DNA of 64,000 nt from Gp1-AA145 sp963757135 (GTDB taxonomy: Bacteria; Acidobacteriota; Terriglobia; Terriglobales; Acidobacteriaceae), in assembly GCA_963757135.1 (NCBI GenBank), contig CAVWQE010000008.1, forward strand, positions 186,001 to 250,000, given 5' to 3'. A program made the translations under genes and the position numbers. The stretch's first letter is position 1. Every line of letters starts with the position of its first letter. The notes under the pieces were generated by a model. It searched no databases and was not told the DNA's origin. It was given only the letters and a program-made list of their open reading frames with translations. Below are positions 61,391 through 64,000 of the stretch, one piece after another.

Positions 61391-61769
61391 ATGCTGTTAA
61401 TGATTGCACATTTCGAGTTCTTTGACGCGATTGTCGAAGGGGCCAGAAGCGGCAATAAACGAGCCTGAATCCATGTCATTGCTATCCAATTTAACCAAAC
61501 TCTAAGATGTTGGATGCCGCCGGGGCCGAGCCTGAAATAGATCCGAAAACCGCAATAGCCCATAGTGCCTGACGTACTTCGGGTCAATTGGTGAGCGGAA
61601 TTCAGGCTTTTATGTTCGATCCCGCATTGAATGCTACGAAGCGAATCCGGCCAAAGTTCCAGCCATTATTTTACGGCTATCCAAGGCATGAACGGAGCGC
61701 GTCCGTTTTCGCCAACCCGCGCCGAGGTGCTGCCGTTAGCCACGCTAAAGGAAGGGTTGAAAGTGGGTA
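61391..61769. other. Intergenic region without a supported gene
   Basis: 379 bases between the permease pair and the HD-GYP-like gene. Short open frames exist on the plus strand (for example 61588-61839), but they run antisense into the real gene, have no ribosome binding site and resemble nothing known. No sigma54 motif, terminator with T run, tRNA or repeat was seen. It should hold the promoter of the permease pair. Confidence 0.5.
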
Positions 61770-62678
61770 TCAGGCGCCGGCGGCGGCAGCCTTTCCACCG
61801 AAAGCCTTGGTGAAAGCGTCAAGAATCAGCGAATCGTAACGGTCGGCTGAACGCTCCACAACTTCTTTGCCTGCCTGGGAAGGCGCCATTCTAGTGCCGT
61901 CTTTCCCATTGATGAGGCTTTGATATTCGTCCGCCAGTTGCAGTATCTGCACTTCGAAAGAAGGGTCGCCGATGCCCTGAATACCTTGCCGCAGTTGGCG
62001 CTCGGAGAAAAAGATCGGTATCGCGCGACGCAGTGAACCAGCCATCGCGCTTGCGCTGGTCGGCGACTTCCGCCTGGGGCCCCGCGCCTGCTGCAACTCT
62101 TCGTGGGTGACTTGAGCCGCTTTGCAAAGCACTTCCCCGCTGATGCCCAAGTCTTCAAGATTGAACAGTAAAGCGGCAGTTCGGATGTCTTCGACGCTGC
62201 TGGCGTCCAAGCCCAGAGTTTCTGCAATCGTCACCGCGCACATCGCGATGCGGTAGGCTCGCGCATCGCTGTACTTCTGACTGGCAAGAAAGTTTTGCAA
62301 TATGACCAGCATACCTTCGTACCCGTCCTCCATTTCGCGCAGTGATTTCAGGTTTCGCTCATATAAAGTCCCGGTTACGTACCCTGCCACTATGAGCACC
62401 CCGCCCCAGACCGTGAGATCAAACCATCGAGCATCGAAGGGACCTTCCACCTTGCGGCTGAGCAGGGCCGGATTCATGTAGAGCATGGTCGCGACCAGGA
62501 TCACGCTCGCCAGCGCCGTAAGCGTGGCATGGCGGCGTCCGAAGTGATACGCCGAGTAAAGCGTGGGCAGAAAATAGAAGACGAGCGCCATGCGCTGTGA
62601 CGCCACCAAGAAATTCAGCATGGCGGCGATCGCCACCAGAAACAGCAGTAACCAGATTTCCGGATTGATCTTGCGCAC
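61770..62678 (-). CDS. Membrane protein with degenerate HD-GYP-like domain
   Basis: 302 residues from a GTG at 62678 preceded by GGGGG. Four hydrophobic helices fill residues ~8-105 (LLLFLVAIAAMLNFLVAS, ALVFYFLPTLYSAYHFG, LTALASVILVATMLYM, LTVWGGVLIVAGYVTG), resembling MASE-type or DUF4118-like sensor membranes. A linker helix is followed by an HD-GYP-like domain. The usual H-x-x-R-V site reads RAYRI (140-144) and the LLHDIGKIGIP block reads LLFNLEDLGIS (170-180), so the metal-binding His-Asp pair is gone. It is probably a non-catalytic signalling protein that may still bind cyclic di-GMP or a partner. Confidence 0.7.
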   Translation of the reverse strand: MRKINPEIWLLLFLVAIAAMLNFLVASQRMALVFYFLPTLYSAYHFGRRHATLTALASVILVATMLYMNPALLSRKVEGPFDARWFDLTVWGGVLIVAGYVTGTLYERNLKSLREMEDGYEGMLVILQNFLASQKYSDARAYRIAMCAVTIAETLGLDASSVEDIRTAALLFNLEDLGISGEVLCKAAQVTHEELQQARGPRRKSPTSASAMAGSLRRAIPIFFSERQLRQGIQGIGDPSFEVQILQLADEYQSLINGKDGTRMAPSQAGKEVVERSADRYDSLILDAFTKAFGGKAAAAGA

Positions 62679-62841
62679 GGTTCCCCCGAGGGCGGCACCT
62701 TCAACCTGGCGGGGAAGTACCAGGATGGTTGCATGCGTAACAGCGTACCTGGCCTATCTTCACTCGGATTTTTATGGTCTTCAAATTACGGGCGTAACTA
62801 GATAGGGCCAAGGGACCACCAGTGACGTAACGCAGGAGTGT

Positions 62842-63798
62842 TCATTTCTGACTGAAACCGGTGGTTTTCGTTTCCAGTCGGTACACCGAAGTAGTCGCGG
62901 TGATGTAGAGGGTTCGAAGGTCCTTCCCGCCCCAGGTCAAATTTGCCGGCTGTTCAGGCAGAGCGATGGTTCCAAGATGAACGCCATCCGGGCTCCATAT
63001 CCAGATCCCCTTCGGACCGGTAACGAAAAGATTGCCGTTTAAATCGACCTTTATTCCGTCAGGTACGCCGTCGCCTTTGCCTCCCGGTTCTTCGCCGAAG
63101 AGGCGGCCATTACTGAGTGAGCCATCTTTGCTGACATCGTAGACACGAATGTTTCTGTGTTCATCGTCGTCAACGTAGAATTTCTTTCCATCGGGCGAAA
63201 ATGCCAATCCGTTTGGCTGCGCTAGGTCTTTGGTGAGCAAAGTGAGTTTGCCACCTGCATCCAACCTGTAAACCCCCTGAAACGGAATTTCCTGCCGTTC
63301 CCCTTTCACCAAATCGAGAGTCGGATCGGTGAAATACAATGCCCCATCCGGCCCAAGGATAATGTCGTTGGGACTATTCAGCTTTTTGCCCTCGAACTTG
63401 TCTGCCAGCACTTCGTATTTCCCGTCTTTTGAAATGGCGATGATGGCGCGGAGAACGCTGGCGCAGTCGATCAACCGGCCCTGGCGATCGTAGGTGTTGC
63501 CGTCGGGGTCACCCAACGAAATCAGCTCTTCCTTGCGGCCGTCTTTAACATACACGCGGAATATCTTATTTTGTTCTTCATCGCTTACGTACAAAAAACC
63601 TGCTTTGTCCCACACCGGACCTTCGGTGAATCCGAATCCAGACGCCACGGTTTCGAGCTTCGCGTCGTGGGGAATAAGCTTCCAGAACTCGGGCGAGTTC
63701 TCTTCCAGTTCAAAGTTGCGAGGTTCTTTTTTCTCCTGCGCCGGAGACATGGCCACGAGCGCCATCAAAGCAACGAATAATGCCACGTTTATTTTCAT
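62842..63798 (-). CDS. SMP-30/gluconolactonase-family secreted protein
   Basis: 318 residues with a signal peptide (VALFVALMALVAMSPAQ). The six-bladed beta-propeller motifs are in place: FTEGPVWDKAG (first metal-ligand Glu), NSPNDIILGPDGALYFTDP (metal-ligand Asn), QPNGLAFSPDGKKFYV and VPDGIKVDLNGNLFV (metal-ligand Asp). Enzymes of this family hydrolyse lactones of sugar acids with a bound divalent metal. Its ATG is nine bases from the stop of the upstream cytochrome gene, so the two are probably co-transcribed and act in periplasmic sugar or alcohol oxidation. The exact substrate is unknown. Confidence 0.88.
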   Translation of the reverse strand: MKINVALFVALMALVAMSPAQEKKEPRNFELEENSPEFWKLIPHDAKLETVASGFGFTEGPVWDKAGFLYVSDEEQNKIFRVYVKDGRKEELISLGDPDGNTYDRQGRLIDCASVLRAIIAISKDGKYEVLADKFEGKKLNSPNDIILGPDGALYFTDPTLDLVKGERQEIPFQGVYRLDAGGKLTLLTKDLAQPNGLAFSPDGKKFYVDDDEHRNIRVYDVSKDGSLSNGRLFGEEPGGKGDGVPDGIKVDLNGNLFVTGPKGIWIWSPDGVHLGTIALPEQPANLTWGGKDLRTLYITATTSVYRLETKTTGFSQK

Positions 63799-63806
63799 GT
63801 GAGCTG

Positions 63807-64000
63807 CTATTCCTCTTCCGGATGGTGCGTGTCGGGTGGCGTTGAAGCTTGTGCGACCTTCAGCAAAAAGCTGACCAGATCATTAAGCTCGGCTTCGCTG
63901 AGCTTTGATCCGTAGTCGGACGGCATAATCGAGCCTTGTGCCCGGTCGATCGTAGTTAAGCCTGACTTGGAAAGAAAATGGAAGGCGCCATCTGTCGATT
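63807..64000 (-). CDS. C-terminus of a probable cytochrome c/PQQ-type dehydrogenase
   Basis: The minus-strand frame open at the window edge encodes about 64 residues ending at 63807. It includes TIDRAQGSIMPSDYGSKLSE and AELNDLVSFLLKVAQ. The (M)PSDYGxxLSxxELxDLVxFL ending is typical of the heme-containing dehydrogenase or PQQ-linked proteins found in Acidobacteriota and Planctomycetes. The haem-binding CxxCH is outside the window, so the call rests on this ending only. It lies directly upstream of the gluconolactonase gene. Confidence 0.65.
   Translation of the reverse strand, partial: STDGAFHFLSKSGLTTIDRAQGSIMPSDYGSKLSEAELNDLVSFLLKVAQASTPPDTHHPEEE

Noticed and set aside
61588..61839. Small plus-strand frame in the gap before the HD-GYP-like gene
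   Set aside because: Its second half is antisense to the real gene, it lacks a ribosome binding site, and no homology was recognised.
1..64000. tRNA, rRNA, CRISPR array or prophage
   Set aside because: No cloverleaf with a CCA-type end, no rRNA-like stretch, no regular repeat-spacer pattern and no phage structural genes were seen; small RNAs cannot be excluded by eye.

Overview
The window looks like chromosomal DNA of a soil Acidobacteriota (Terriglobia-type). The reasons are the six long tandem permeases of the acidobacterial duplicated orphan permease (ADOP) type, the winged-helix/TPR regulator, HAF-repeat secreted proteins, a DUF1080 protein, the short helix-turn-helix protein at 25336, and moderately high G+C with many secreted proteins of unknown function. 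I see no rRNA, tRNA or CRISPR array.

Layout. (1) 1-2393: two tandem HAF-repeat secreted proteins, the first cut by the window edge, with a strong intrinsic terminator between them, then a DUF3617 protein on the minus strand. (2) 2567-5452: a large membrane-anchored CadC-like winged-helix/TPR regulator with a readable sigma70-type promoter. (3) 5665-16414: a plus-strand run of nine envelope genes or gene remnants. They are a two-repeat beta protein, a proline-rich protein with a 69-bp repeat, several lipoproteins, a zinc-ribbon membrane protein, a frameshifted gene, and a zinc-ribbon/TM/OmpA chimera. (4) 16546-22610: a minus-strand run that starts with lspA-like and lgt-like genes, followed by a 904-aa protein and two IPT/TIG putative lipoproteins. 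Regions 3 and 4 converge and may form one uncharacterised surface system with its own lipoprotein-processing enzymes. (5) 22666-25211: a nested pair of insertion sequences in what was the divergent promoter region of lspA. An IS481-like element sits between GATTG duplications, and an ISNCY/IS1202-like element lies inside its left end with an 18-bp target duplication. (6) 25336-30633: a small HTH protein, a membrane protein, a SpoIIE-type phosphatase with an unusual insertion, a Gfo/Idh/MocA oxidoreductase, a DUF1080 protein and a SolA-like flavin oxidase. (7) 30841-35175: an RND efflux adaptor and pump without an outer-membrane partner.

(8) 35260-57843: a probable sigma54-controlled operon of about 22 kb. 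The order is membrane fusion protein, ABC ATPase, six tandem ADOP permeases, second ABC ATPase, TolC-family protein, NtrC-type activator and NtrY-like sensor kinase. A sigma54 promoter with correct GG/GC spacing and an upstream TGTCCG-N4-CGGACA palindrome precede the first gene. The encoded activator probably controls its own operon, and the products look like a MacAB-TolC-like tripartite exporter with interchangeable inner-membrane subunits.

(9) 57957-64000: a sugar-binding-protein-like gene without a signal peptide, two minus-strand MacB/FtsX permeases without an ATPase, a membrane protein with a degenerate HD-GYP domain, an SMP-30/gluconolactonase, and the C-terminus of a probable cytochrome c.

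Start codons were moved from the longest reading frame where a Shine-Dalgarno sequence or signal peptide favoured it. Family names come from motifs read by eye; no database search was possible.
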